Assembly (NCBI GenBank): GCA_943788635.1
Contig: CALSRA010000042.1
Location: 42,392 to 106,391, forward strand
Direction: 5' to 3'
Length of the DNA stretch: 64,000 nt
Source of the DNA: an uncultured Alphaproteobacteria bacterium
GTDB taxonomy: Bacteria; Pseudomonadota; Alphaproteobacteria; UBA8366; GCA-2717185
Every line of letters starts with the position of its first letter. Position 1 is the stretch's first letter. Below are positions 8,569 to 16,821 of the stretch, in pieces. A model generated the notes under the pieces. The model made no database searches. It was not told where the DNA came from and saw nothing but the letters and a program-made list of their open reading frames with translations. The translations under genes were made by a program, and so were the position numbers.

Positions 8569-9522
8569 ATGACGAAATCAAGACTTCTGATCAAGGTCCC
8601 CTTTCGGGACAACGAAATCGAAGACTTCTCCCAAACCTACGATGTCCAGCTGCATACCGAGGACGCGCCGCGTGCCGCCTATCTGGCGCAGCACGGCGGC
8701 ACGATTGATGCGGTGCTGACCAATGGCAGCCTCGGCGTATCGCGCGACGAAATGGACGCGATGACCGGGCTGAAGCTCATCTGCTGCCTTGGCGCGGGCT
8801 ATGAAACGATTGACCTGGAGCTGTGCCGGAAGCGCGGCATCATGGTCACGCATGGGCCAGGCACCAACGACACCGCCGTCGCCGATCATACCCTGGCGCT
8901 GCTGTTCGCCATCATCCGCGATATCCCGCATTTTGACGCGCTGGTGAAATCCGGCGGCTGGAAGACGGTCAACACCGCGCGTCCGATGATCAACGGCAAG
9001 ACGCTGGGCATATACGCCATGGGGCGGATCGGGTTGCATGTCGCCAAACGGGCCCGGGCCTTCGACATGCCGGTGCATTACCACAACCGCAAAAAGCGCG
9101 ACGATGTCGACTATGTCTATGAAGACTCGCTGATGGACCTGGCGACAGTGTCGGATTACCTGATCGTCATCGCGCCGGGCGGGGAGTCGACCTTCCACAC
9201 CGTCAACGCCGACGTGCTGAAAGCATTGGGGCCGACCGGCTACGTGATCAGCATGGGCCGCGGCAGTGTCGTCGATACCAACGCATTGGTCGACGCCCTG
9301 AACGACGGCACCATCGCCGGCGCCGGGCTGGACGTATATGAAAACGAACCCGATGTGCCGCAGAACCTGCGCGCGGCAAAGAACATCGTCTTCACCCCGC
9401 ATATTGCCGGGCGCGCACCGGAAACACGGGCCATCATGATCGACCTGCTCAAAAACAACATCAAGAGCGTGCTGGCCGGCGATCCGCCGGTAACCCCTGT
9501 CGCGGAACTCGCCGGCGGCTGA
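8569..9522 (+). CDS. D-2-hydroxyacid dehydrogenase family protein
   Basis: The 317-residue product is a D-isomer-specific 2-hydroxyacid dehydrogenase. The NAD-binding loop reads GIYAMGRIG near residue 147. The catalytic Arg is in SMGRGSVVDT near 229, the Glu in DVYENEPDVP near 260 and the His in FTPHIAGR near 283. Relatives reduce glyoxylate, hydroxypyruvate or 2-oxoacids to D-hydroxyacids. The start is placed at the ATG after GGAG at 8569, since residues upstream in frame do not resemble the family. It is transcribed away from the lipoprotein gene and is followed by the repeat region. Confidence 0.88.
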   Translation: MTKSRLLIKVPFRDNEIEDFSQTYDVQLHTEDAPRAAYLAQHGGTIDAVLTNGSLGVSRDEMDAMTGLKLICCLGAGYETIDLELCRKRGIMVTHGPGTNDTAVADHTLALLFAIIRDIPHFDALVKSGGWKTVNTARPMINGKTLGIYAMGRIGLHVAKRARAFDMPVHYHNRKKRDDVDYVYEDSLMDLATVSDYLIVIAPGGESTFHTVNADVLKALGPTGYVISMGRGSVVDTNALVDALNDGTIAGAGLDVYENEPDVPQNLRAAKNIVFTPHIAGRAPETRAIMIDLLKNNIKSVLAGDPPVTPVAELAGG

Positions 9523-9566
9523 ATGGGATCGGGGCGGTTCAGAGCGTTATCGACGCAGCGGTATGG

Positions 9567-9589
9567 ATCCTCGGATCAAGTCCGAGGAT
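9567..9589. repeat. REP-like palindrome, first copy
   Basis: A perfect inverted repeat with 9-base arms (ATCCTCGGA and TCCGAGGAT) around TCAAG, 45 bases after the hydroxyacid dehydrogenase stop. The same core recurs in opposite orientation in the two longer repeat copies downstream. The motif with core CTCGGA-n5-TCCGAG resembles a palindrome I know to be dispersed in intergenic regions of alphaproteobacteria. As RNA it would fold into a stable hairpin. Confidence 0.8.
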
Positions 9590-9669
9590 GACAAGGGCGG
9601 GATGCATTAAAGTTGGCGGTCATCCTCGGACTTGATCCGAGTATCCACCCGCGCAACGCTCAATCCGCT
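9588..9669. repeat. 82-bp intergenic repeat, copy A
   Basis: This 82-base segment starts ATGACAAGGGCGGGATGC, contains an imperfect palindrome (ATCCTCGGA-CTTGA-TCCGAGTAT at 9622-9644) and ends CGCTCAATCCGCT. It is repeated almost exactly at 9739-9820 with only a few substitutions. One of these changes the palindrome from mismatched to perfectly paired. Confidence 0.85.
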
Positions 9670-9738
9670 GGCTGGTTCGTGCCGAATATTTGCGACAAAT
9701 TCGACGCAGAAACCTGCACCCCAGGGTCAGGCCCAAGA

Positions 9739-9820
9739 ATGACAAGGGCGGGATGCGTTAAAGTTGGCGGTCATACTCGGACTTGATCCGAGTATCCACC
9801 CGCGCGACGCTCAATCCGCC
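9739..9820. repeat. 82-bp intergenic repeat, copy B, overlapping the 3' end of a gene
   Basis: This is the second copy of the 82-base segment. The palindrome here is perfect (ATACTCGGA-CTTGA-TCCGAGTAT, 9773-9795). The final ten bases form the last codons and the stop of the flavoenzyme gene on the minus strand, whose TGA is at 9813-9811. Copy A also carries these ten bases with one change, so the gene's tail seems to be part of the duplicated unit. Confidence 0.85.
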
Positions 9821-10914
9821 GCCTGCGCCTGTCCCTTACCGAAATCTTCATCGAAACGCGGCGCCACATCGGCGGCGAAACGGCGATACATTTCGCGGCG
9901 CACTTCCTTGGGCACGCCCGGTGTCGAGGTCGAGACCAGGAAATAGTTGAAGCCCAGATCGTTCATCGCCTGTACCCGGCGGGCAATCGTATCCGGGCTG
10001 CCGACGAAATTCTGGTCCATCAGCGGGCCCAGATTATCCGGGTCCGTCATTGCCTTCATGTTCCCAAACATCTTCGAGAAGACGGCGTAATCCTCAATCC
10101 CCTCCCAGTGGTTGGCATCGACCTCGTAATGCTTCGCCTGCACCTCGAAATTACGCGGCAGGTATTTGCGCGCCAGGTCGCGGGCCTCTTCATCCGTATC
10201 GGCGATGAAGCATTTGATCTGGATTGGCGTCGTGACATTGGTCTCGTGGCCTTCTTCCACCGCTGCGGCCTTCCAGTTGGCGAGGATCTTCGCCAGCAGC
10301 GAATCCGGAAACTGCGCCAGGCACAGCGGTGGCAGGCCGAGCTTGCCCATGATCGTGCCACTGCCGGGGCTGCCGATGGCGCCGTAGAAATTGACCTTCT
10401 TGCCGGTCGGCGCGGGGCGGATGCGGATCTCGCGCGGGATGTCGTAATACTGGCCCTTGAAGGTAAAGGGCTCGCCGGTCAGCCCGGTCTCGACGATCCG
10501 GTAGATTTCATCGAACCGGCCCCTTGCCTCGCGCATATCCACGCCATAGGCGTCGTATTCCGACTTCGCCGTGCCCCGCCCGATGCCGAGATGCAGCGTG
10601 CCCCGGGTCAGCGTGTTGACCATCGAGATTTCCTCGGCGATCCGCAGCGGGTGGTACCAGGGCAGGACCAGCACCGATGTCCCGAGGCTCAGATCCGGGC
10701 ATGCGGCCGCGATATGCGCCATGAACAGCAGCGGGCTGGGTGTCGGGTAGTAATCGCTGAAGTGATGTTCCAGCAGCCAGGCGGCCTCGTACCCCATCGC
10801 CTGCCCCAGTTTGCAATCCTCGATCACGTCCTGATACAGGTCGTGGTCGGAAGCCGGCCCCTCGCTGGAGGGCGCGACCTGAAAGCCAAAGGTGATCTTG
10901 CCGTTGCCGCTCAT
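9811..10914 (-). CDS. LLM-class (luciferase-like) flavin-dependent oxidoreductase
   Basis: The 367-residue product is a bacterial-luciferase-like TIM barrel: GFQVAPSSEG at the N-terminus, AAWLLEHHFSDYYPTPSPL near residue 42, SLGTSVLVLPWYHPLRIAEE near 75, LHLGIGRGTAKSEYDAYG near 104, and a C-terminal GSPDTIARRVQAM segment. Family members are FMN- or F420-dependent monooxygenases or dehydrogenases of varied substrate. The start at 10914 is chosen because GGGAG sits nine bases upstream and the barrel begins at once; a longer frame to 11052 has no family-like residues. Its last codons lie inside repeat copy B. Confidence 0.88.
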   Translation of the reverse strand: MSGNGKITFGFQVAPSSEGPASDHDLYQDVIEDCKLGQAMGYEAAWLLEHHFSDYYPTPSPLLFMAHIAAACPDLSLGTSVLVLPWYHPLRIAEEISMVNTLTRGTLHLGIGRGTAKSEYDAYGVDMREARGRFDEIYRIVETGLTGEPFTFKGQYYDIPREIRIRPAPTGKKVNFYGAIGSPGSGTIMGKLGLPPLCLAQFPDSLLAKILANWKAAAVEEGHETNVTTPIQIKCFIADTDEEARDLARKYLPRNFEVQAKHYEVDANHWEGIEDYAVFSKMFGNMKAMTDPDNLGPLMDQNFVGSPDTIARRVQAMNDLGFNYFLVSTSTPGVPKEVRREMYRRFAADVAPRFDEDFGKGQAQAAD

Positions 10915-11027
10915 TCCCAAACTCCCGAATTTCCTGCACACTTGCCATAGAACGATAGAACGATAGGACGCTCCTTCCGCGCGATCAATCACGCCAGAGT
11001 GGAGCAACAACATTCCAACAGGGAGCA

Positions 11028-11948
11028 ATGGTGGAAATGGCTGACAAATCACTTGGTTTCATAGGCTTGGGCGATATGGGCGGACCGATGGCAGGGCGCC
11101 TGCTCGATGCGGGCTACACACTGAGCGTCTACGACGTGCGCGAAGACGTGATGGCGGCGGCAGTGGCGAAGGGCGCGCATGCCTGCAGCAGCCCCGCCGA
11201 TGTCGCCAATCGCGAGGCCACGGTGATGGTCAGCCTGCCGACCCCGGATGTGGTGCGCGCCGTGGCGCTGGGCCCGGACGGAATAGCCGAAGGCAGTGCG
11301 GTGAAGACCTATATCGACCTGTCGACCAGCGGCGCGATTACCGCCAAGGCCGTATCGGAAGGGCTGGGCGCGAAGGGTATCCAGGCGCTCGACTGCCCGG
11401 TCAGCGGCGGCATCCGGGGGGCCGAAGCGGGCACGCTGTCGCTCATGCTGTCAGGCCCGGAAGCGCTGATCGACGCCAACCGCCCGGCGCTGGAGGTGAT
11501 CGGCGACAATTTGTTCTTCATCGGGGCGGAGCCGGGGCTGGGCCAGACCATGAAGCTGGTGAACAACTTCCTGTCGGCCGCCAACAACATCGCCGCCGCC
11601 GAAGCCTGCGTGATGGGCGCCAAGGCCGGGATCGATTCAAAGGTGCTGCTGGACGTGGTCAATGCCAGCAGCGGCTACAATTCCGCCACAAGGGACAAAT
11701 ACCCCTTCGCGGTCCTGACCCGCACCTTCGCCAAGAGCATGAAACAGAAACTGCTGCTCAAGGATGTGGCGCTGTGCATGCGCGAAGCCGAGGCGATGAA
11801 GGTGCCGATGTGGCTGGGCAACACGGTCCGCCAGTTCCTAAGCTATGCCGTCAGCCAGGGCACGGGCGAGGACACCTCCGTATCGCTGATCAAGCATGTC
11901 GAAGGCTGGGCGGGGACGGAATTCGGCGGGGAGAAGTATCGGAAGTGA
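11028..11948 (+). CDS. NAD(P)-dependent oxidoreductase, 3-hydroxyisobutyrate dehydrogenase family
   Basis: The 306-residue protein has the Rossmann motif GFIGLGDMGGPMAGRLLDAG from about residue 10, the substrate-binding DCPVSGGIRGAEAGTLSLM near 123, and the catalytic Lys in MKLVNNFLSAANNIAAAE near 174. The family oxidises beta-hydroxyacids such as 3-hydroxyisobutyrate or tartronate semialdehyde. GGGAG precedes both an ATG at 11028 and another at 11037; the second has better spacing, so the first three residues may not be translated. The gene diverges from the luciferase-like gene, sharing a 113-base intergenic region that must hold both promoters. Confidence 0.88.
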   Translation: MVEMADKSLGFIGLGDMGGPMAGRLLDAGYTLSVYDVREDVMAAAVAKGAHACSSPADVANREATVMVSLPTPDVVRAVALGPDGIAEGSAVKTYIDLSTSGAITAKAVSEGLGAKGIQALDCPVSGGIRGAEAGTLSLMLSGPEALIDANRPALEVIGDNLFFIGAEPGLGQTMKLVNNFLSAANNIAAAEACVMGAKAGIDSKVLLDVVNASSGYNSATRDKYPFAVLTRTFAKSMKQKLLLKDVALCMREAEAMKVPMWLGNTVRQFLSYAVSQGTGEDTSVSLIKHVEGWAGTEFGGEKYRK

Positions 11949-12063
11949 CGGGATTGGGGCGCGGCGGTCGGGAGGGCTGCCGCGTCAGCCACCATAATAA
12001 CCTTTCATTGCCTTCTCGTATTTTTTGGCCTCCCATCAAGGACATGCAGACGAGTATCTAACA

Positions 12064-12453
12064 ATGCGAATATTTAAACCCATACTGATACTGTTGTTGA
12101 TTGCCCCTAATGTGACGATGGCGGCTGACTATCGTTGCGATGTAAAGTCGAAATACGATTCCGAGCACATCTACTCTCATGAACACATAGAACGCTCCCA
12201 GTTCTCGGTCTTGATTCGGGACCGGGGATCGACAGCGACCATTTCCAGATGCTCATTTTCGCACAGTGCCCAGAAAGTCACGTGCGACAGTTATAAAGTG
12301 GACAAAATTCTTTCTGACCAAAACGTCTTCATCAAGAAATTCTACGTATTTACATCTCAGTACGATGTACAGGTTTTCAAGAATCTAACCTTTGTCGAAA
12401 ATAATGGCCGTGGCAGCATTGCTTACGGAAAATGCATCCTGACGGCTCCATAA
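12064..12453 (+). CDS. Hypothetical secreted protein, low GC
   Basis: The 129-residue product has a clear signal peptide (MRIFKPILILLLIAPNVTMA, cleavage probably after TMA) and a mature part rich in Ser, Lys and aromatic residues with four Cys (YRCDVKSKY, SRCSFSHSAQKVTCDSYK, GKCILTAP), so it is likely disulfide-bonded in the periplasm. I do not recognise the family. Base composition is clearly lower in GC than neighbouring genes, compatible with later acquisition. No strong ribosome-binding site precedes the ATG. It stands alone between the dehydrogenase and the toxin-antitoxin pair. Confidence 0.62.
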   Translation: MRIFKPILILLLIAPNVTMAADYRCDVKSKYDSEHIYSHEHIERSQFSVLIRDRGSTATISRCSFSHSAQKVTCDSYKVDKILSDQNVFIKKFYVFTSQYDVQVFKNLTFVENNGRGSIAYGKCILTAP

Positions 12454-12519
12454 ATACAAAGGGGCACTCTCTTTAATATTTTTATGAAATCGTCCGGAAC
12501 CACTAAAATTTAAGCCCCC

Positions 12520-12801
12520 CTACGCCGCCACAGTCATCTTCAAACCAAGGGCCCGCACAACCTTCAGCACCGTGGCGAATTCCGGATTTCCATCGCCGGA
12601 CAACGCCTTGTAGAGGCTCGCACGGGTCAGGCCGGCCTGTTTCGCCACCTCGCTCATACCTTCGGCGCGCGCAACGACGCCCAGTGCATGGGTAATGAGC
12701 GCGGCATCCCCGTCTTCGAACACCGCTTCCAGATAGGCGGCGATATCCTCTTTGGTATCGAGGTGATCCGCTGTGTCCCATTTCGTCAGTTCAACCGTCA
12801 T
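12520..12801 (-). CDS. Antitoxin, XRE-type HTH (addiction module antidote family)
   Basis: The 93-residue protein has the COG3636-type layout: an N-terminal stretch (LTKWDTADHLDTKEDIAAYL), then a helix-turn-helix (MSEVAKQAGLTRASLYKALSG, residues about 48-68), ending with FATVLKVVRALGLKMTV. It should neutralise the toxin encoded just upstream and repress the operon. Its ATG overlaps the toxin stop by four bases, giving translational coupling. Toxin-first order is typical of HigBA-like and this killer/antidote family. Autoregulation through the palindrome at 13103-13134 is inferred. Confidence 0.88.
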   Translation of the reverse strand: MTVELTKWDTADHLDTKEDIAAYLEAVFEDGDAALITHALGVVARAEGMSEVAKQAGLTRASLYKALSGDGNPEFATVLKVVRALGLKMTVAA

Positions 12802-13097
12802 GACCCGTTCTCCAGTTCCTGCGCCAGAGCCCTGGCCGCAACAATATCGCGGCGCTGGCTTCCCTTGTCGCCGCCGCATAACAGAATGATCAACGTATCG
12901 CCCTTGCGGGCATAATACAGGCGGTAGCCGGGCCCGTATGGAATCCGGAGCTCGCTAATGCCGCCGCCGACCGGCCTGACATCACCGGGATTACCCAGCA
13001 TCAACCGGTCAATCCGGACGGCGATACGCGCCTTGGCCCGCGCATCCCGCAAGCTCTTGAACCATTCGGCAAACCGGTCTGTCTGACGAATTTCCAT
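12798..13097 (-). CDS. Type II toxin, RelE/ParE superfamily (addiction module killer family)
   Basis: The 99-residue product matches COG3657-type killer proteins: EIRQTDRFAEWFKSLRDARA at the start, ARIAVRIDRLMLGNPGDVRPVGGGISELRIPYGPGYRLYY in the middle and IILLCGGDKGSQRRDI at the end. The small basic fold and the RIPYGPGYRLYY strand are typical. Relatives are mRNA interferases or gyrase poisons; which applies here is unknown. I choose the ATG at 13097. In-frame GTG (13100) and TTG (13106) lie just upstream, and none has a Shine-Dalgarno sequence, so the message may be leaderless. It forms an operon with the antitoxin. Confidence 0.87.
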   Translation of the reverse strand: MEIRQTDRFAEWFKSLRDARAKARIAVRIDRLMLGNPGDVRPVGGGISELRIPYGPGYRLYYARKGDTLIILLCGGDKGSQRRDIVAARALAQELENGS

Positions 13098-13102
13098 CAC
13101 GC

Positions 13103-13134
13103 GCAATACTGTATCCTACAAGATACAGTATTGC
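13103..13134. promoter_or_regulatory. Probable operator palindrome of the toxin-antitoxin operon
   Basis: There is a perfect inverted repeat with 13-base arms, GCAATACTGTATC and GATACAGTATTGC, around CTACAA. It ends six bases before the toxin ATG. Position and symmetry fit a binding site for the HTH antitoxin, which would block transcription by covering the promoter or start. The site is AT-richer than its surroundings. Confidence 0.75.
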
Positions 13135-13226
13135 AAGAATTCGGTATCCGCAGCACAGGCAAAGAAACGCCAGCGACAGCAGGCCGCGGCAATTAACTGG
13201 CTGGGTGCAATGGACCTTGCCTACAA

Positions 13227-13345
13227 CCGAGGGGTGCCGGCATGGCGATAGTGAGGGCGTGTAAAACTTCCGCCTCTAAAATCACACCGTATCGACGAAA
13301 CCCTGCCCTAGACGAGAACAGGTTTACGGTGCCTGTCAGTACGCA
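13227..13345 (-). pseudogene. Eroded fragment of a duplicated amidase gene
   Basis: About 119 bases here align with the inside of the intact amidase gene (14459-14580). The shared blocks include CCGGCATGGCGAT, TCCGCCT and ACGAA-CCCTGC, in the same order and orientation, with gaps of one or two bases that destroy the frame. In the best 34-base block six positions differ. The fragment abuts the 3' end of the FkbM methyltransferase gene, so that gene is bracketed by amidase sequence on both sides. No other coding signal is seen between 13135 and 13351. Confidence 0.7.
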
Positions 13346-13351
13346 AGGGTT

Positions 13352-14092
13352 CTAAAGGAGATCGGACCGGACCATCAGGACATCCATTTCGACCAGCGAG
13401 GGGAAGTGGATGTCGTGAATGGGGACCAACTGGCTCAATGAAAACCCGGATGCTTCGTAAAAAGCGATGGCAGCCCGATAATCCGGGGAATCCTCGTACA
13501 GGTTTTGAAAAGAGATCTCGCTTTGCAGACCCGAAAATTCGCGGATACGGGAACCTGCACCTTTCGCCGCTTCAAGGTCATGCCCCTGTGTATCCATTTT
13601 CAGGAAGGGACGTTGAAAGCCCCACTGTTCGGCGGCAATCGGAAAATAGGTTTCAATCGTTTCAACACGGACACTGATTGTTTTTCCAGCATCCCCTTTG
13701 GGTGTAAATGGGGAATCCTTAAGAGCGTGAAGAGACCCCAATAGCGACTCATCATACGCGTGGAATTCCAGCGACCCGGCCTCACTGCCCAGCGCAAAAT
13801 TTTCGCATGTCCATAAATCATCCTTCGCAACCAGTGCCTGTAACTTCTTGAAGGCGACCGGATTGGGTTCGAAGGAAATTATCCTGCCCTCATACCCCAC
13901 GTACTTCCTGAGCATCTGCCCGTATTGTCCGACATTTGCGCCAACGTCGAAGACGCAATCAACATCGAACGTCTCAAACAGCCGTCTCAAGTGGCGTTCT
14001 TCCGTCAATCGGATGACGCGCCATTCCGGGACGACCGTCAATCCGAAAGTTTTTCCGATACATTCAAAAGAACGACGGATGATGTTTTTCAT
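13352..14092 (-). CDS. FkbM family methyltransferase
   Basis: The 246-residue product has an N-terminal LFETFDVDCVFDVGANVGQYG near residues 37-57 (S-adenosylmethionine motif DVGANVGQYG), GRIISFEPNPVAF near 72 and PFLKMDTQGHDLEAAKGA near 160, all typical of FkbM methyltransferases. These methylate sugar or polyketide hydroxyls, often in polysaccharide loci. The ATG at 14092 is used; an in-frame TTG at 14122 is possible, and neither has a good ribosome-binding site. GC content is lower than in flanking genes, and amidase sequence lies on both sides, suggesting insertion. No glycan genes are adjacent, so the substrate is unknown. Confidence 0.85.
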   Translation of the reverse strand: MKNIIRRSFECIGKTFGLTVVPEWRVIRLTEERHLRRLFETFDVDCVFDVGANVGQYGQMLRKYVGYEGRIISFEPNPVAFKKLQALVAKDDLWTCENFALGSEAGSLEFHAYDESLLGSLHALKDSPFTPKGDAGKTISVRVETIETYFPIAAEQWGFQRPFLKMDTQGHDLEAAKGAGSRIREFSGLQSEISFQNLYEDSPDYRAAIAFYEASGFSLSQLVPIHDIHFPSLVEMDVLMVRSDLL

Positions 14093-14216
14093 ATGGGGTA
14101 AGCCCGATCCGAATTTGGACAAGAGTACACATTAATCCGCAAAGAATAATATTGAGTTGACGTCGCATGCCGAGGAAAATTGCGAATTGGAGATGTACGC
14201 CCTATCCAGCGCATCC

Positions 14217-15626
14217 TCAACCCGGCGCCGCCTCCGAAAATTTTGTCTCAACTTCATAGGCCGCCGCCGCGCGGTACAGCGCCGCTTCCGCAAATGGCCG
14301 CCCAACGAGTTGGAACGACGCCGGCAACCCGTTCGCCGTGAACCCGGCCGGGACCGCCAGCGAGGGCAGGCCCAGGTAGTTGATCGGCTGGGTACAATTG
14401 GTCATGCCCGCGACCAGCGCCGGAAAGTCCGGGGAATCCTTTACATCCGTTTCCGCGAGCGAGGGCACCGGCATGGCGATGGTCGGGGCGTGGAAGACGT
14501 CCGCCTTGGCGAACACCGCATCAACGAAGCCCTGCGTGATCCGCGGGCGGATCTGCAGTGCCGCGAGGTATTGCGCGGCGCCGATGGCCAGGCCCGGTTC
14601 CAGCCGCGCGCGGACCTGCGGGCCGTAATCCTGCGGCCGGTCGCGCAGCCAGGCGGCGTGCAGCACCGTGCCTTCCGGGCCGCGCACGGTCACGCCGAGC
14701 TGGCGGATGTGGTGATGGTCCGGCACCTCGACCTCGACGATCTCCGCGCCCATGCCCTCGAACACCTTCAGGCTCGCCTGCATCAACGCGCGGACTTCGG
14801 GGGCGGCATTGTCGTAATAGTAATTGGCGGGCACGGCGATGCGCAGGCCCTTGACGTCCGGCGACAGTGCGGCTGCTTCGTAATCATCCACCGGCATGGC
14901 GCTGGCGGTATGGTCCATCGGGTCCGCCCCGGCGATCAGCCCGAGCAGGCGGGCATTGTCGCGCACCGTGCGGGTCAGCGGCCCGGCATTATCGAGCGAG
15001 AAGGACAGCCCCATCAGCCCGTAGCGGCTGACCCGGGTCTGCGTCGGCTTCATGCCGACCAGCCCGCAGCAGGCGGCGGGCAGCCGCACCGAACCACCGG
15101 TATCGGAACCAAGCGCGCCATAGACCAACCGCCCGCCGACCGACGAGCCCGAACCGCTGGACGAGCCACCCGTGACATGGTCCGGATTCCACGGGTTGCG
15201 GCAGGAACCGTAATGGTCGTTATGGCCCATGGGGCCGACAGCGAATTCCGACATGTTCAGCCCGCCCAGATGCAACGCCCCCGCATCCGCGAGCCTGGTG
15301 ATCGTCGTCGCCGTATGGTCGGGCACGAAATCCTTGCGGATTTTCGACCCGCAGGTCGATACCTTGCCCGCGCGGTAATACATGTCCTTATGCGCCAGCG
15401 GCACACCGTGCAGTGGCCCCGGTGTTTCGCCCTTTGCCAGCGCCGCATCGGCGGCATCGGCTGCCGCAAGTGCCGCATCGGCTTCCAGCGAGATAAACGC
15501 GTTCAGCGCCGGCTGCTTTGCATCGATCAGGGCGAGACAGGCTTCGGTGACGTCGCGCGCGGAGGTTTCCTTCGACGCGATCGCATCGGCGACCGCCGTA
15601 AGGCTCAGATGGGTCAGCTCAGTCAT
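14217..15626 (-). CDS. Amidase signature enzyme, AtzE/GatA-like
   Basis: The 469-residue protein shows the complete amidase signature: catalytic Lys in [11 protein letters not shown] near residue 77, the Ser-rich [13 protein letters not shown] near 149-161, and the nucleophile Ser in [22 protein letters not shown] near 172-193. The enzyme hydrolyses an amide through a Ser-cisSer-Lys triad. Its start overlaps by eight bases the small DUF4089 gene upstream. That pairing is the arrangement of AtzG and AtzE, the 1-carboxybiuret hydrolase subunits, and parallels GatC-GatA. GatB is absent nearby, so a tRNA amidotransferase role is unlikely. The actual amide is unknown. Confidence 0.88.
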   Translation of the reverse strand: MTELTHLSLTAVADAIASKETSARDVTEACLALIDAKQPALNAFISLEADAALAAADAADAALAKGETPGPLHGVPLAHKDMYYRAGKVSTCGSKIRKDFVPDHTATTITRLADAGALHLGGLNMSEFAVGPMGHNDHYGSCRNPWNPDHVTGGSSSGSGSSVGGRLVYGALGSDTGGSVRLPAACCGLVGMKPTQTRVSRYGLMGLSFSLDNAGPLTRTVRDNARLLGLIAGADPMDHTASAMPVDDYEAAALSPDVKGLRIAVPANYYYDNAAPEVRALMQASLKVFEGMGAEIVEVEVPDHHHIRQLGVTVRGPEGTVLHAAWLRDRPQDYGPQVRARLEPGLAIGAAQYLAALQIRPRITQGFVDAVFAKADVFHAPTIAMPVPSLAETDVKDSPDFPALVAGMTNCTQPINYLGLPSLAVPAGFTANGLPASFQLVGRPFAEAALYRAAAAYEVETKFSEAAPG

Positions 15627-15816
15627 CGCGCTTCGCCATCGCGACAAGGGCGCGGTCGAAATGCGCGGGTTCCGTATCGAACAGTGAATCGCTGGCGAGC
15701 GCGCCAAGCGTATCGCCAAATGCCGCGGTCATGACCGCCAACCGTTCGGCCGCTGCTTCTTCCAGTTCGACCTGATGCCACTGAAGGGCCAGGTCCTTTA
15801 TCTGCCGCGCATCCAT
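15619..15816 (-). CDS. DUF4089/AtzG-like small amidase partner
   Basis: The 65-residue product ([20 protein letters not shown] at its start, then about 45 residues ending [13 protein letters not shown]) has the length and helical character of AtzG/DUF4089 proteins, GatC-like companions that stabilise AtzE-type amidases. GGAAG lies seven bases before the ATG. The stop overlaps the amidase start by eight bases, so the two are translated together. Upstream is panB with its reconstructed stop 17 bases away, so all three may share a transcript. Confidence 0.82.
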   Translation of the reverse strand: MDARQIKDLALQWHQVELEEAAAERLAVMTAAFGDTLGALASDSLFDTEPAHFDRALVAMAKRDD

Positions 15817-15833
15817 AGTGTCTTCCTTTCGGA

Positions 15834-16657
15834 TTATTTTTTGGAACCCCCGTAGCAATGTTCCGGCCCGGAAAGTCCCGCGCCCGCACATCTGTCGCGT
15901 AAGCATCAACGGCATCGCCGATGGTCGCCGCCAGCTCCGCATAGCGTTTTACGAATTTCGGTGTGAAGTCGCTGAACAATCCCAGCAAATCGTCGGTTAC
16001 CAGGATCTGACCATCGCAGGCCGGCGACGCGCCAATACCGATGGTCGGCACCGGCAATTCCGCCGTCAGTTTGCGCGCCAGGGCTTCCGACGTGCCCTCG
16101 ATCACAATGGCAAAGGCCCCGGCATCGGCCATCGCCGCGCCGTCCGCGGCAATCTGCTCCGCTTCTTCGGGCGACAGGCCCTGCGCCCGGAAGCCGCCGA
16201 TGGCATTCACCGATTGCGGCATCAGCCCGATATGCGCCATCACCGGCACGCCCCGCTTCACCAGAAAACGCACGGTGTCGGCCATTTCCACCCCGCCTTC
16301 GAGCTTCACCGCCTGACAGCCGGTTTCGGCCATCACCCGCGACGCGCTGCGGAAGGCCTGTTCGGGGCTTTCCTCGTAGCTGCCGAAGGGCAGGTCGACC
16401 AGCACGAAGGCATGATTCGTCGCCCGCATCACCGCCTGACCATGGGCAATCATCATATCCAGCGTCACCGCCAGCGTGCTGTCCATGCCATAGACCACCA
16501 TGCCCAGCGAGTCGCCGACCAGCAGCAGATCAACCCGTTCATCCAGCACCGATGCCACAGGCGCCGTATAGGCGGTCAGACAGACCAGCGGTGTGTTGTG
16601 CTTTGCGGCGCGGATATCGCGCACGGTTTTTCTCTTCTTGCGACTGACGGCGCTCAT
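15834..16657 (-). CDS. panB: 3-methyl-2-oxobutanoate hydroxymethyltransferase, with a C-terminal one-base frameshift
   Basis: PanB makes ketopantoate from 2-oxoisovalerate and methylene-tetrahydrofolate in pantothenate synthesis. The protein shows [54 protein letters not shown] and [21 protein letters not shown] in order. As sequenced, the frame loses PanB identity after RARDFPG and runs on through the next gene to 15623. Restoring one base at about 15865 gives FPGPEHCY followed by GGSKK and a TAA at 15836-15834, a normal 274-residue PanB. I give the corrected limits. The start at 16657 is supported by GGTGG upstream. Confidence 0.88.
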
Positions 16658-16821
16658 CGTGTTTCGTCCACCCTGACGCAGCTTTTTTGCTGCATTGCCG
16701 CAAAGCCTACCCAGTGGCGCAGGGCACTGCAAGACAGACCAGCACCGCTCTATGAAGAACCGGTCCTTGTGGTTTACTCTATGTTCAAATCAGACATTCG
16801 AATGACAGGGGTTTGAAGATC

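Noticed and set aside
1195..11948. The catabolic island as an integrated mobile element
   Set aside because: No integrase, transposase, tRNA attachment site or flanking direct repeat is visible; only the intergenic palindrome repeats were found.
15623..15833. C-terminal extension of PanB beyond FPG
   Set aside because: It is the shadow of the DUF4089 gene in another frame; adding one base restores a normal PanB end.
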